Below, piece after piece: positions 9,369 through 16,503 of a DNA stretch of 64,000 bases. Source of the stretch: Lachnospiraceae bacterium (lineage in GTDB: Bacteria > Bacillota > Clostridia > Lachnospirales > Lachnospiraceae); assembly GCA_015057825.1 (NCBI GenBank), contig SVDN01000010.1:28710-92709 (forward strand), in the 5' to 3' direction. A program made the position numbers and the translations under genes. Each line of letters starts with the position of its first letter. The first letter of the stretch is position 1. The notes under the pieces are model-generated. The model saw nothing but the letters and a program-made list of their open reading frames with translations. It had not been told where the DNA came from and did no database searches.

Positions 9369-9554
9369 ATGACTTATGGTTGTTTATGGTGGTATTATGA
9401 ATGCCCAAACTGTGGTCACAAGTTTAAATACGGTACTGACCAGTTCGAAGAATTCGGTGAAGATTTCGGCAAATGCCCAAAATGCTCCACACCGGGTAAA
9501 TTCGAAAAAGAGGGCGCAATAATGCCTGATGACAAACTTTACGAAGAATGTTAA
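9369..9554 (+). CDS. Small rubredoxin-like zinc-ribbon protein
   Basis: 61 residues with two knuckles, CPNCGHKF (residues 13-20) and CPKCSTPGKF (residues 37-46), a four-Cys zinc or iron site, and an acidic linker. It has its own GGAGG ribosome site and ends before a strong terminator, so it is co-transcribed with the BKACE gene. It may be an accessory or metal-handling partner of that enzyme; no function is assigned. Codon use looks as regular as its neighbour, supporting a real gene. Confidence 0.8.
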   Translation: MTYGCLWWYYECPNCGHKFKYGTDQFEEFGEDFGKCPKCSTPGKFEKEGAIMPDDKLYEEC

Positions 9555-9556
9555 TT

Positions 9557-9587
9557 AAAACCGACACCTTTTTGGGTGTCGGTTTTT
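9557..9587 (+). terminator. Rho-independent terminator of the BKACE operon
   Basis: AAAACCGACACC pairs with GGTGTCGGTTTTT, perfect 8-bp GC-rich stem, short loop and T-run, directly after the zinc-ribbon gene. Confidence 0.95.
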
Positions 9588-9619
9588 ATAATATTTGTTT
9601 TTAAACCTGTCGTTCGATT

Positions 9620-9852
9620 AAGAACAAGTTGTGAAAATATCTGTTTTCAACCTATCGTTCCATCATGAATAACTAATGAAAATCAAGGAAGTTTTAATAA
9701 TGAATCCGCAACCGGTGAACATTCGACTTCCTGTCTCAGTGTTCACCTGATTTGGACGTCCTGTCCAAATCTTGCTGTGTATCTAGATTTTCAAAGTTAT
9801 TCTATGACTCCACTTTATGGTATGAAAAGCAGATATTTTCAATCTTGTTCTT
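9620..9852. repeat. Large imperfect inverted repeat with two inner hairpins (ncRNA or MITE-like)
   Basis: The 430-nt stretch 9555-9985 has no credible gene but holds this structure. Left arm 9620-9684 pairs with right arm 9786-9852 over about 65 nt with bulges; the outer block GTGAAAATATCTG faces CAGATATTTTCA, and the inner AATGAAAATC faces GATTTTC. Inside sit two tight hairpins: GGTGAACA/TGTTCACC (9714-9748) and GATTTGGAC/GTCCAAATC (9750-9772). Both inner loops read GACNTCCTGTC-like on the plus strand and AGGA on the minus strand. A structured RNA or a small palindromic mobile element are both possible. Confidence 0.6.
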
Positions 9853-9965
9853 TAGTAGAAAAGGTAATTACAATTTTTTTTCGCGGCATTTAAAGGCGGC
9901 TAAATATATGAATGTGTACCTGATAGGCAATTATTTGTTTTAATGTTTAAAAAATAGATAGTTTG

Positions 9966-9971
9966 GTATAA
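9966..9971 (+). promoter_or_regulatory. -10 element upstream of the esterase gene
   Basis: TATAAT about 14 nt before the ATG at 9986 would put the transcript start near 9978, leaving no room for a ribosome site before that ATG. This favours the TTG start at 10001, which has GGAAGGTG in front. No clear -35. Confidence 0.5.
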
Positions 9972-10000
9972 TATATAAAATATGAATGGAAGGTGTGGTT

Positions 10001-10630
10001 TTGATTTATAGGTATGGAAACGAGAATGCCGGCAGGGTTATCTTGCAGGTAATCGGTGAGCATGAAGTTGAAAGATTGGAAAAAGAATATGAGCTGATTA
10101 AGGCCGCAGTCGCTGAGGATTTTCTTTTTATTGCAATGCTTGTGGATGATTGGTATAGCGATTTATCGCCGTGGGAGTCCAAAGAAGCGATTAACGGAAA
10201 AGAGTTTAAGGGCAATGCGGATAAGACATTAGATAAGTTGTTGGAACAAGTGGAGCCTTACAAGAACAGAAAGTTATATTTAGTCGGTTATTCCATGGCG
10301 GGGCTGTTTGCACTTTGGGCAGCATGCAATACTGATGCATTTTGCGGAGTTGCCGCGGTTTCACCATCCGTTTGGTATCCGGGATTTGCTGATTTTTTCG
10401 AGACTGCAGATGTTAAAGTCGATAAGCTCTATTTAAGCCTGGGTAAAAAAGAAGAAAAGACAAGGAATAAGTACATGTCACAGGTTGGGGATGCTATCAG
10501 GCAAATAAGCGAAGCGGCGATCGATAAGGGATTTGAGACGGTTTTAGAATGGAACGACGGCAACCATTTCCATGAGCCGGAAAAAAGGATGGCAAAAGGG
10601 ATTGGATGGATACTCAAAAGCCCTGGTTGA
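10001..10630 (+). CDS. Small alpha/beta-hydrolase esterase
   Basis: 209 residues from TTG 10001 (GGAAGGTG 6 nt upstream); an ATG at 9986 in the same frame would add MEGVV but has no ribosome site. YLVGYSMAGLFALWA (about residue 95) is the nucleophile elbow GYSMAG with catalytic Ser; WNDGNHFHEPEK near the C terminus supplies a His. The layout fits Esterase D/FrsA-like small hydrolases with a Ser-Asp-His triad. Substrate unknown. Its stop codon overlaps the -35 of the first toxin-antitoxin antisense promoter, so it marks the left border of the repeat unit. Confidence 0.75.
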   Translation: MIYRYGNENAGRVILQVIGEHEVERLEKEYELIKAAVAEDFLFIAMLVDDWYSDLSPWESKEAINGKEFKGNADKTLDKLLEQVEPYKNRKLYLVGYSMAGLFALWAACNTDAFCGVAAVSPSVWYPGFADFFETADVKVDKLYLSLGKKEEKTRNKYMSQVGDAIRQISEAAIDKGFETVLEWNDGNHFHEPEKRMAKGIGWILKSPG

Positions 10631-10744
10631 CAAATAGATAATAATAGAATACTATAATACTATAAAAGAGCTACCGTGTAAGTGGTTAGCCCAGAATGGT
10701 TAATTTATACTAAAATAACCACTCGGCAAAGTGGTTATTTTTTT
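10627..10744 (+). ncRNA. Putative antitoxin RNA (RNA II), copy 1
   Basis: Promoter TTGACA (10627-10632), 17 bp, TACTAT (10650-10655), so the RNA should start near 10662. It ends at the bidirectional terminator 10712-10744, giving about 80 nt. Its 5' end, GCTACC...GGTTAGCCC, folds into a hairpin and is also found, same sense, at the 5' end of the convergent toxin mRNA. Its last nucleotides overlap the toxin stop codon. The terminator stem and CGGCAA loop are complementary to those of the toxin mRNA, so kissing contact is likely. Confidence 0.6.
10712..10744. terminator. Bidirectional terminator shared by toxin mRNA and antitoxin RNA, copy 1
   Basis: AAAATAACCACT pairs perfectly with AGTGGTTATTTT around a 6-nt loop, with T-runs on both strands. 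Shared terminators of convergent RNAs are typical of Fst/par-like type I systems. Confidence 0.85.
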
Positions 10745-10824
10745 GTGCGTCTGCCAATCCATATTCCAACGCCGATTAAAGCGATGGAATAGTCAAGAAC
10801 AGCAATTAGTTCAAGAACATCCAT
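10735..10824 (-). CDS. Type I toxin-like small membrane peptide, copy 1
   Basis: A 29-residue peptide starting MDVLELIAV and ending WIGRRTKK: one hydrophobic helix and a basic tail, as in Fst/TxpA/holin-like toxins. GGGAGGTG lies 6 nt before the ATG, inside the loop of a TTGGCA/TGCCAA stem that also takes in the start codon. The second copy at 12302-12391 encodes exactly the same peptide although the DNA differs at two wobble positions, which is strong evidence of coding. Promoter on the minus strand: TTGAAC, 17 bp, TATGAT (10960-10932). Toxicity is inferred. Confidence 0.75.
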   Translation of the reverse strand: MDVLELIAVLDYSIALIGVGIWIGRRTKK

Positions 10825-10931
10825 TGGCATCACCTCCCTTATCAATTGCCAACGATGAATCGAAGGCTATGCACTTCACAAATGAAGCAAATAAGGGCTA
10901 ACCACTTACCACTTAGGGTAGCTCGAGAAAT

Positions 10932-10960
10932 ATCATATCACAAACCAAACAAACGTTCAA
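10932..10960 (-). promoter_or_regulatory. Promoter of toxin mRNA, copy 1
   Basis: Minus strand TTGAAC, 17-bp spacer, TATGAT. The start near 10926 gives a leader of about 100 nt, which carries the GCTACC...GGTTAGC 5' hairpin and the hairpin that covers the toxin start. Confidence 0.7.
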
Positions 10961-10989
10961 GCAAAAAACGCGATGTTTTAGGGAAATAT

Positions 10990-11058
10990 TTATTATTTAA
11001 ACCGGAGGGCCAAGAGTCCTCTTTTGGTTTGCCTTATTTTATGTTAAAATGTGCATAA
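10990..11058 (+). pseudogene. Deleted remnant of the small XRE regulator gene
   Basis: TTATTTAAACC (10993-11003) matches the sequence upstream of the intact XRE gene (11817-11827), and the following GGGCCAAGAGTCCTCTTTT (11006-11024) plus the KCA-stop end match the 3' end of that gene (about 12150-12188). The middle is missing. So this stretch looks like an internally deleted copy of the XRE unit, lying beside toxin copy 1. Confidence 0.55.
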
Positions 11059-11077
11059 AAGTGTGGAGAATGTGACT

Positions 11078-11791
11078 ATGAAGCGTTGTATTATTATTGC
11101 CGGTGCGGACATCGGCAATTACGACAGATTAAAAAAATATATAAAGACAGATGATTACATCATTTGTTGTGACAGCGGACTTAAGCATTGTACGGGACTT
11201 GGAGTTAAGCCGGATTTGATTGTGGGGGATTTTGACTCATATATTGCATGTGATGAAATTGATAGGGCAAAACAGTCTGATGATTTGTCGGAAAAAACAA
11301 CAAAGGCAATGAATGCTTTGAAAAAGGATTGTTTGCTAAAATACAATACGGAATTGCAAGTTCTTCCCTGCGAAAAAGATGATACCGACACGGTTTATGG
11401 CGTAAAAGAAGCAGTAAAACGCGGCTTTAGGGAATTTCTACTCTTTGGCATTATAGGAAATCGTTTGGATCATACACTGGGAAACGTGTATATTTTGTTT
11501 GATTTGGATGCCAAGGGAGTTAGCGCTATGGCAGTGGATGATTACAGTGAAATGAGAGTTGTATCTAAAAGGCCGGTAACTATTCCGGCCGGTAAGTATG
11601 CTTACTTTTCATTACTTAACCTTACAGGCAAGGCAAAAGGCGTAACAATTAAACATGCCAAATACTGCCTTGAAGATGCGGAAATCACCAGCGAATACCA
11701 ATATGGTATAAGCAATGAAACAATGCCCGGAAAGGATGCAATAGTTTCGGTAAAAGATGGGAAACTCTTGCTAATCGGCGTGTTTGCTTGA
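11078..11791 (+). CDS. thiN: Thiamine pyrophosphokinase
   Basis: 237 residues. CCDSGLKHC, KPDLIVGDFDSY (residues about 45-58) and the block CEKDDTDT...A...GF with GIIGNRLDHTLGN (about 105-140) are the ATP/Mg and thiamine-binding marks of the TPK family. It makes thiamine diphosphate from thiamine and ATP. The ATG at 11078 follows GTGGAG; an upstream in-frame GTG (11051) would add nine residues and lies in the remnant of the XRE gene. It stands between two copies of a toxin-antitoxin unit, probably as a bystander of the duplication. Confidence 0.93.
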   Translation: MKRCIIIAGADIGNYDRLKKYIKTDDYIICCDSGLKHCTGLGVKPDLIVGDFDSYIACDEIDRAKQSDDLSEKTTKAMNALKKDCLLKYNTELQVLPCEKDDTDTVYGVKEAVKRGFREFLLFGIIGNRLDHTLGNVYILFDLDAKGVSAMAVDDYSEMRVVSKRPVTIPAGKYAYFSLLNLTGKAKGVTIKHAKYCLEDAEITSEYQYGISNETMPGKDAIVSVKDGKLLLIGVFA

Positions 11792-11927
11792 CAAAGTATG
11801 AATGAAAGGTTACTTTTTATTTAAACCATTGGTTGAATGAAAAATTGTTTATCTTGAAAACATTTTGTGTTATCATATGATTTGCAACCGGTTATTCTTG
11901 TTTTGTTTTACAATGGAGGGAAAAACA

Positions 11928-12188
11928 ATGGAAAGACCACATTTTGACATTGAAGCCAGTGGAGCAAAAATGAGACAAATCCGTGTCAGCAGGCACATTT
12001 CCGTAAAGGAAGTGATGGACTACATGGAATTTGAATCAACCCAAGCCATTTATAAATGGGAAGCTGGGAAATGCTTACCGCAGGCGGACAATTTAGTAGC
12101 ACTCGCGTTTTTGTATAATGTAAGCCCAACAGAGCTTTTAGTTAGAGAGGACCAAGAGTCCTCTTTTAGTTTGCAAAAATGTGCGTGA
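11928..12188 (+). CDS. Small XRE-family helix-turn-helix regulator
   Basis: 86 residues. The HTH runs from GAKMRQIRVSRHISVKEVMD to IYKWEAGKCLPQADNLVALA, followed by the usual YNVSPTELLV end of XRE domains. GGAGGG lies 8 nt before the ATG at 11928. The last 13 codons contain AGAGGAC-CAAGA-GTCCTCTTTT, a perfect 7-bp terminator-like hairpin inside the coding end. The stop lies only 4 nt before the -35 of antitoxin RNA copy 2, and a deleted copy sits beside toxin copy 1, so this regulator appears to travel with the toxin-antitoxin unit. Confidence 0.82.
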   Translation: MERPHFDIEASGAKMRQIRVSRHISVKEVMDYMEFESTQAIYKWEAGKCLPQADNLVALAFLYNVSPTELLVREDQESSFSLQKCA

Positions 12189-12192
12189 ACGG

Positions 12193-12311
12193 TTGACAAA
12201 TGGAAAGTAATAGAATACTATAATGTTAGAAAAAAGCTACCGCGTAAGTGGTTAGCCAAAAGTATGATTATTTAATTAAAATAACCACTCGGCCAAAGTG
12301 GTTATTTTTTT
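12193..12311 (+). ncRNA. Putative antitoxin RNA (RNA II), copy 2
   Basis: Promoter TTGACA (12193-12198), 17 bp, TACTAT (12216-12221); RNA from about 12228 to the terminator 12278-12311. Same 5' hairpin (GCTACC...GGTTAGCC) and same terminator as copy 1; the middle differs more than the ends. Confidence 0.6.
12278..12311. terminator. Bidirectional terminator of toxin-antitoxin copy 2
   Basis: AAAATAACCACT (12278-12289) pairs with AGTGGTTATTTT (12297-12308), loop CGGCCAA; T-runs on both strands. Confidence 0.85.
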
Positions 12312-12391
12312 GTGCGTCTGCCAATCCATATCCCAACGCCGATTAAAGCAATGGAATAGTCAAGAACAGCAATTAGTTCAAGAACATCCAT
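12302..12391 (-). CDS. Type I toxin-like small membrane peptide, copy 2
   Basis: Identical 29-residue peptide to copy 1, encoded with two synonymous changes (Ile ATT for ATC, Gly GGG for GGA) and no amino-acid change. GGGAGGTG is held in the loop of an ATTGGCA/TGCCAAT stem that reaches the first two bases of the start codon; relative to copy 1 a G-U pair has become A-U, keeping the stem. Promoter on the minus strand: TTGAAC, 17 bp, TATTAT (12527-12499). Confidence 0.75.
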   Translation of the reverse strand: MDVLELIAVLDYSIALIGVGIWIGRRTKK

Positions 12392-12498
12392 TGGCATCAC
12401 CTCCCTTATTTATTGCCAATGAATAATCAAAGGCTATGCGCTTCACAAATGAAGCAAATAAGGGCTAACCACTTACCACTTAAGGTAGCTCGAGAAAT

Positions 12499-12527
12499 AT
12501 AATACCACAAACCAAACAAACGTTCAA
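12499..12527 (-). promoter_or_regulatory. Promoter of toxin mRNA, copy 2
   Basis: Minus strand TTGAAC, 17-bp spacer, TATTAT; the spacer is nearly the same as in copy 1. Confidence 0.7.
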
Positions 12528-12572
12528 GAGAAGTAGTGCAGAATTTAGCTGGATTTTTGTGATTTTTCTATA

Positions 12573-12664
12573 AAAAAAAAGCGGGTGTCTTACCCGCGAA
12601 AATGTGGACCCGGGTCTTTCGACCAGCCCCAAAATGATGTATACATCTCTGTGAGACAATAATA
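12573..12664 (-). ncRNA. Candidate small RNA, about 80 nt
   Basis: On the minus strand the promoter TTGAAA (12687-12682), 17 bp, TATTAT (12664-12659) is followed by a terminator GCGGGT-AAGA-CACCCGC with a T-run of nine ending near 12572. Between them lie the palindrome GATGTATACATC and a hairpin GGTC-GAAA-GACC with a GNRA tetraloop. No coding frame with a ribosome site is present. Promoter, structured body and terminator together support an sRNA; the family is unknown. Confidence 0.6.
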
Positions 12665-12701
12665 TCATTTAACTTATAATGTTTCAAGCGTTATATTTGG
12701 T

Positions 12702-12730
12702 TTGACTTGAAAAATAACAAATATTATAAT
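12702..12730 (+). promoter_or_regulatory. Promoter of the AbiEi-like gene
   Basis: TTGACT (12702-12707), 17 bp, TATAAT (12725-12730), about 58 nt before the TTG start at 12789. Confidence 0.75.
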
Positions 12731-12788
12731 TATTATATAAATATCCGCAAAAAATATAGAAATGCAGATTGTTGTAGGAGTGATATTG

Positions 12789-13328
12789 TTGAAAACAAGA
12801 GCTGAGTGCATTGAAAAATATGGTTCAGATTATTTTATTGACAGGAAAATTGAAGAAGGACTTCTTTTCAAAATTGATAAGGGTGTATATTCAGAAAAAA
12901 AGAACGTGCCGGATTTAGCGTTATTATCATTTAAGTATCCAAATGCAGTTTTGACAATGAAAAGCGCTTTTTATTTTTATGGCCTTACGGACGTGATTCC
13001 GGATGTGTGTGATTTGGCAACAAAAAGAGATGCGGCAAAAATAAGAGATAAAAAAGTTAAACAATACTTTATTAATAATGATTTTTTTGATGAAGGTATT
13101 GAAAAAGCAGATTTAAAAGGCTATGACATACGAATATATGGTAGAGAACGAATGCTTATTGAACTTGCTAGATATAAAAGCAAGCTTCCTTTCGATTACT
13201 ACAAAGAAATAATCTTAAACTATCGTAAGATTTTGCCGAAACTAAATATTCAAAAAATACAAGATTACGCCTTGTTATCGCCGAAAAGCAACAAAGTGCT
13301 TGATATTATTCGGATGGAAGTCTTTTGA
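12789..13328 (+). CDS. AbiEi-like antitoxin-family protein
   Basis: 179 residues from TTG 12789, with AGGAG 8 nt upstream (TTG 12786 or ATG 12762 are alternatives). The N terminus KTRAECIEKYGSDYFIDRKI resembles the winged-helix start of AbiEi proteins, and the rest (AFYFYGLTD, IRIYGRERMLIELARYKSKL) fits the AbiEi/DUF6088-like transcriptional regulator domain. AbiEi normally sits before AbiEii nucleotidyltransferase; no such partner follows. Instead a large zinc-ribbon nuclease starts 52 nt later. So it may be an orphan, or the regulator of that nuclease. Confidence 0.7.
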   Translation: MKTRAECIEKYGSDYFIDRKIEEGLLFKIDKGVYSEKKNVPDLALLSFKYPNAVLTMKSAFYFYGLTDVIPDVCDLATKRDAAKIRDKKVKQYFINNDFFDEGIEKADLKGYDIRIYGRERMLIELARYKSKLPFDYYKEIILNYRKILPKLNIQKIQDYALLSPKSNKVLDIIRMEVF

Positions 13329-13380
13329 CGATTGTAGAAAGAATAGTTATAGATTAATTAATAATTATGGGGGTTATCTA

Positions 13381-16134
13381 ATGTCAGTGGTTCAAAAAGG
13401 TATAAATGACTTACAAACACTATATCCTAATCTTGTTAATGAATGGGATTATGAAAAAAATGGTCAATTAAACCCCAATCTCGTTGCGGCTCATAGCAAC
13501 AAGAAGGTATGGTGGCAGTGCGAAAAAGGGCACTCATGGGAAAAATCACCAGATCAAAGAACTAGGGGACAAAACTGTCCATTTTGCTCTGGGCAAAAAG
13601 TGCTTGATGGATATAATGATTTAAAGTCTCAGGCACCTCAGCTGGAAATAGATTGGGATTATGAAAAAAATATTGATATTAAACCGAATCAGATAACGGT
13701 TGGAAGTAAGAAAAAAGTCTGGTGGAAATGTCATGTCTGTGGCTTTTCATGGCAAGTATCGCCTAATTCACGGAAGAGAGGCTTGCGTGGATGTCCAAAA
13801 TGTTCGGATGAAACTAGACGAACTAGTTATAGAAAAGCTCGTGTGAAAAAGGGAGTAAATGATTTTCTAAGTCAAGCCATAGAGTTGGTTAAAGAGTGGG
13901 ATTATGATTTGAACTCAGACATAGAGATTTCAGAATATACAGTTAATAGCAATAAGAAAGTTTGGTGGAAATGTCAGGTTTGTGGAAATAACTGGCAAGC
14001 AACGATTACGAATAGAGTTAATAATCATTCAGGATGCCCAAAATGCAATAAATATAATAGGACATCTTTTCCTGAACAAGCAATTTTTTATTACATTAAA
14101 TCTATATTTCATAATGCAGAAAATAGCTATACCAAAATAAAAGAGGATTCTTCTAAAGAATTGGATATTTTTATTCCAGACTTAAAAACAGGAATAGAAT
14201 ACGACGGTGTGGCCTGGCATAATAACAAGAATTCAGAAAAAAGAGACCGTGAGAAATACTTATTATGCAAAGATAATGGAATAAAGCTTATTAGAGTGTC
14301 CGAGTTTGAAAGAAATAGTCAGGATGTGTGCGATGAGCTTATATTTCGTTCGGAATTAACAGACAAAGGATTAGAATTAGTTATAAAAACAATTTTTCAA
14401 TTGTTAGAGATTGAAGGTGTAGATGTTGATATCAAAAGAGATTATTCAACCATTGTTAAGCAATATATTACCTTCATTAAGGCAAAATCCATAGCAACAA
14501 GGTATCCGGAAGATGTGAAATATTGGGATGTAGAGAGTAATAATGGCATTACGGCAGATATGGTGAATGCAACATCTAATAGAGTTTATTGGTGGAAATG
14601 TGAATTTGGACATAGCTATAAAGCTTCACCATCAAATAGACTTGGTACGGGTGATGGATGCCCTTATTGTTCGGGAAAAAGAGTTCTGAAAGGCTTTAAT
14701 GATTTGAACTTCAAGAGACAGGATTTGGCAAAAAAATGGGATTATGTTATGAATAATCCACTAAAACCTACCGAAGTTACAGTGGGAAGTCAAAAACGTG
14801 TTTGGTGGAAGTGTGATAAAGGACACTCTTTTAAGAGCATTGTTTCGACTCAGGTTAATCACCCGATTCAATGTCCAATTTGCTCAAATAGACAGGTGTT
14901 AAAAGGCTTTAATGACTTAGAAACTACAGATGCTTGGCTAGTAAGGGAGTGGAACTATTCAAGAAATAAAGATAAAACTCCGGATAAGTTTTGCAGAACA
15001 AATTCTTGCAAAGTTTGGTGGATTTGTGAAGAAGGTCATGAGTGGCCAGCAACTATCAATTCAAGGGCAAAAGGAGCAAAATGTCCTTATTGTACCGGGA
15101 GGATTCCAATTCCGGGAAAAACAGATTTGGCAACAATTAGACCAGAATTATTGAAGGAGTGGAATTACGATAAGAATAAAGATATATCACCTAAAGAGTT
15201 TAAAGAGTTTTCAAACAAAACAGTTTGGTGGAAATGCTCAAAGTGTAACAGTGAGTGGCAAGCTTTGATTTCTAGTAGGACCAACGGAACGGGATGTCCT
15301 TTTTGTGCAAATCAAAAATTTAAAACAGGAGTGAATGATTTAAAAACTCTATATCCTGATCTTGCAAAAGAATGGAATTACCAAAAGAACGCAAAAAAAC
15401 CTGAAGAAGTAATTGCCGGTGGAAACAAAAAATATTGGTGGATATGCAAAAAGGAACATGAATGGTTTGCAACTGTAAATAGCCGCATATCAGGTCGGTC
15501 ATGCCCGTATTGTAGCAATAAAAAACTACTAATCGGATATAATGACTTTGCTTCAGTATATCCGGATGCGGTAAAAGAATGGAATTGTGAAAAAAATGGA
15601 AATATTAAACCTAATGAAATAAGCTGTGGCTCAAATACAAAATATTGGTGGAAATGTCCTGAGTGTGGTTATGAGTACCAAGCATCACCAAATTCAAGGA
15701 AAAGAAAAGATGGAAGTCTTTCAAAATGCAAATATTGTTCAGGAAGCGTGGCGATTGCAGGAAAAACAGATTTGGCAACATTATCCCCTAAACTCCTAGA
15801 TGAATGGGATTATGAAAAAAACAAAGATTTTTCACCTAAAGACGTTAAGGCTTTTTCGAGTAAGAAGGTTTGGTGGAAATGTAAAAAGTGTGGAAACGAA
15901 TGGAAAACATCGATATATGCGAGGTCTATAGGAAGAGGATGCCCAAAATGCGCCAATGCTTTAAAAGGATTAACTAGAAGAAAAAAAGTCTTAAAAGTTG
16001 AAACTGGCGAGGTGTACGAAAGCTTGAAGGAAGCGGCTAAACAAAATGGTTGTTGCAAAGATATTATCAGTGCATGTTGCAACGGTCACCGAGAAATTGC
16101 GGCTGGATTTCATTGGAAATATTTAGATTCTTAA
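13381..16134 (+). CDS. Ten-fold zinc-ribbon protein with central nuclease domain and NUMOD1-like end
   Basis: 917 residues from ATG 13381 (GGGGG upstream). It holds ten copies of a treble-clef zinc-ribbon unit (pattern EWDY.KN...P......KKVWWKC..CGH.W......R..G.GCP.CSG), three before and seven after a central domain at about residues 227-320. That domain (SFPEQAIFYYIK, ELDIFIPDLKTGIEYDG, RDREKYLLCKDNGIKLIRV) looks like a Vsr/PD-(D/E)XK-type endonuclease with E, D and ExK-like spacing. The last 50 residues (SLKEAAKQNGCCKDIISACC...GFHWKY) resemble the NUMOD1 DNA-binding module of homing endonucleases. Probably a DNA-cutting defence or selfish protein; target unknown. Confidence 0.75.
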   Translation: MSVVQKGINDLQTLYPNLVNEWDYEKNGQLNPNLVAAHSNKKVWWQCEKGHSWEKSPDQRTRGQNCPFCSGQKVLDGYNDLKSQAPQLEIDWDYEKNIDIKPNQITVGSKKKVWWKCHVCGFSWQVSPNSRKRGLRGCPKCSDETRRTSYRKARVKKGVNDFLSQAIELVKEWDYDLNSDIEISEYTVNSNKKVWWKCQVCGNNWQATITNRVNNHSGCPKCNKYNRTSFPEQAIFYYIKSIFHNAENSYTKIKEDSSKELDIFIPDLKTGIEYDGVAWHNNKNSEKRDREKYLLCKDNGIKLIRVSEFERNSQDVCDELIFRSELTDKGLELVIKTIFQLLEIEGVDVDIKRDYSTIVKQYITFIKAKSIATRYPEDVKYWDVESNNGITADMVNATSNRVYWWKCEFGHSYKASPSNRLGTGDGCPYCSGKRVLKGFNDLNFKRQDLAKKWDYVMNNPLKPTEVTVGSQKRVWWKCDKGHSFKSIVSTQVNHPIQCPICSNRQVLKGFNDLETTDAWLVREWNYSRNKDKTPDKFCRTNSCKVWWICEEGHEWPATINSRAKGAKCPYCTGRIPIPGKTDLATIRPELLKEWNYDKNKDISPKEFKEFSNKTVWWKCSKCNSEWQALISSRTNGTGCPFCANQKFKTGVNDLKTLYPDLAKEWNYQKNAKKPEEVIAGGNKKYWWICKKEHEWFATVNSRISGRSCPYCSNKKLLIGYNDFASVYPDAVKEWNCEKNGNIKPNEISCGSNTKYWWKCPECGYEYQASPNSRKRKDGSLSKCKYCSGSVAIAGKTDLATLSPKLLDEWDYEKNKDFSPKDVKAFSSKKVWWKCKKCGNEWKTSIYARSIGRGCPKCANALKGLTRRKKVLKVETGEVYESLKEAAKQNGCCKDIISACCNGHREIAAGFHWKYLDS

Positions 16135-16208
16135 CCATTAATGTTGTAAGCTCGTATTTTAGTTAAATGTTTATAGTGGCAGACACAATAATACACAACA
16201 AATCTTTG

Positions 16209-16236
16209 TTGACAAATCCTCTCATTGTGGTAAAAT
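16209..16236 (+). promoter_or_regulatory. Promoter of T-box leader
   Basis: TTGACA followed after 16 bp by TAAAAT, just upstream of the leuS leader. Confidence 0.7.
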
Positions 16237-16242
16237 CTTACA

Positions 16243-16475
16243 CTATAAAGACTGTGAAGAGGAGTACTAAGAGCGATGCTGCTTTAAGAGAGCTGTCGGT
16301 TGGTGGAAGACAGTAGGGCTAACTCCCAACTCGCCTTGGAGTTCGCTTGGTGATGAGCCAAGTGCGGTTGATGACCGTTATAAAATCCTAAAAAGAGCAT
16401 AGGCAAAAGCCTATGAAACAGAGTGGTACCGCGGATATATTCGTCTCTGAAGCCTCGTAGCTTTAGAGGCGATTT
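16243..16475 (+). promoter_or_regulatory. T-box riboswitch of leuS
   Basis: The stretch 16135-16503 carries no gene but a T-box leader. GAGGAGTACTAAGAG and AGAGAGC are stem I marks; AACAGAGTGGTACCGCGG (from about 16418) is the T-box that binds the free tRNA end. It is followed by the terminator CGTCTCTGAAGC/GCTTTAGAGGCG (16442-16471) and T-run. Uncharged tRNA should stabilise the antiterminator and allow leuS transcription. Leucine specificity is inferred from the gene; I did not resolve the specifier codon with certainty. Confidence 0.92.
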
Positions 16476-16503
16476 TAAGTTTATAGGAACAGGAGATATG
16501 AAA

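Noticed and set aside
9752..9943. 63-codon open frame on the plus strand
   Set aside because: It lies across the right arm of the large inverted repeat, has no ribosome site and no protein-like composition.
10846..11058. 70-codon open frame between toxin copy 1 and thiN
   Set aside because: It runs through the toxin mRNA leader and the XRE remnant; only its last residues match the XRE end. No ribosome site.
12480..12668. 62-codon minus-strand frame
   Set aside because: It covers the sRNA candidate and the toxin promoter; its start lies inside a -10 element.
15985..16131. Separate small gene at the end of the zinc-ribbon protein
   Set aside because: The NUMOD1-like end is in the same frame without a stop or ribosome site, so it is a domain of the large protein.
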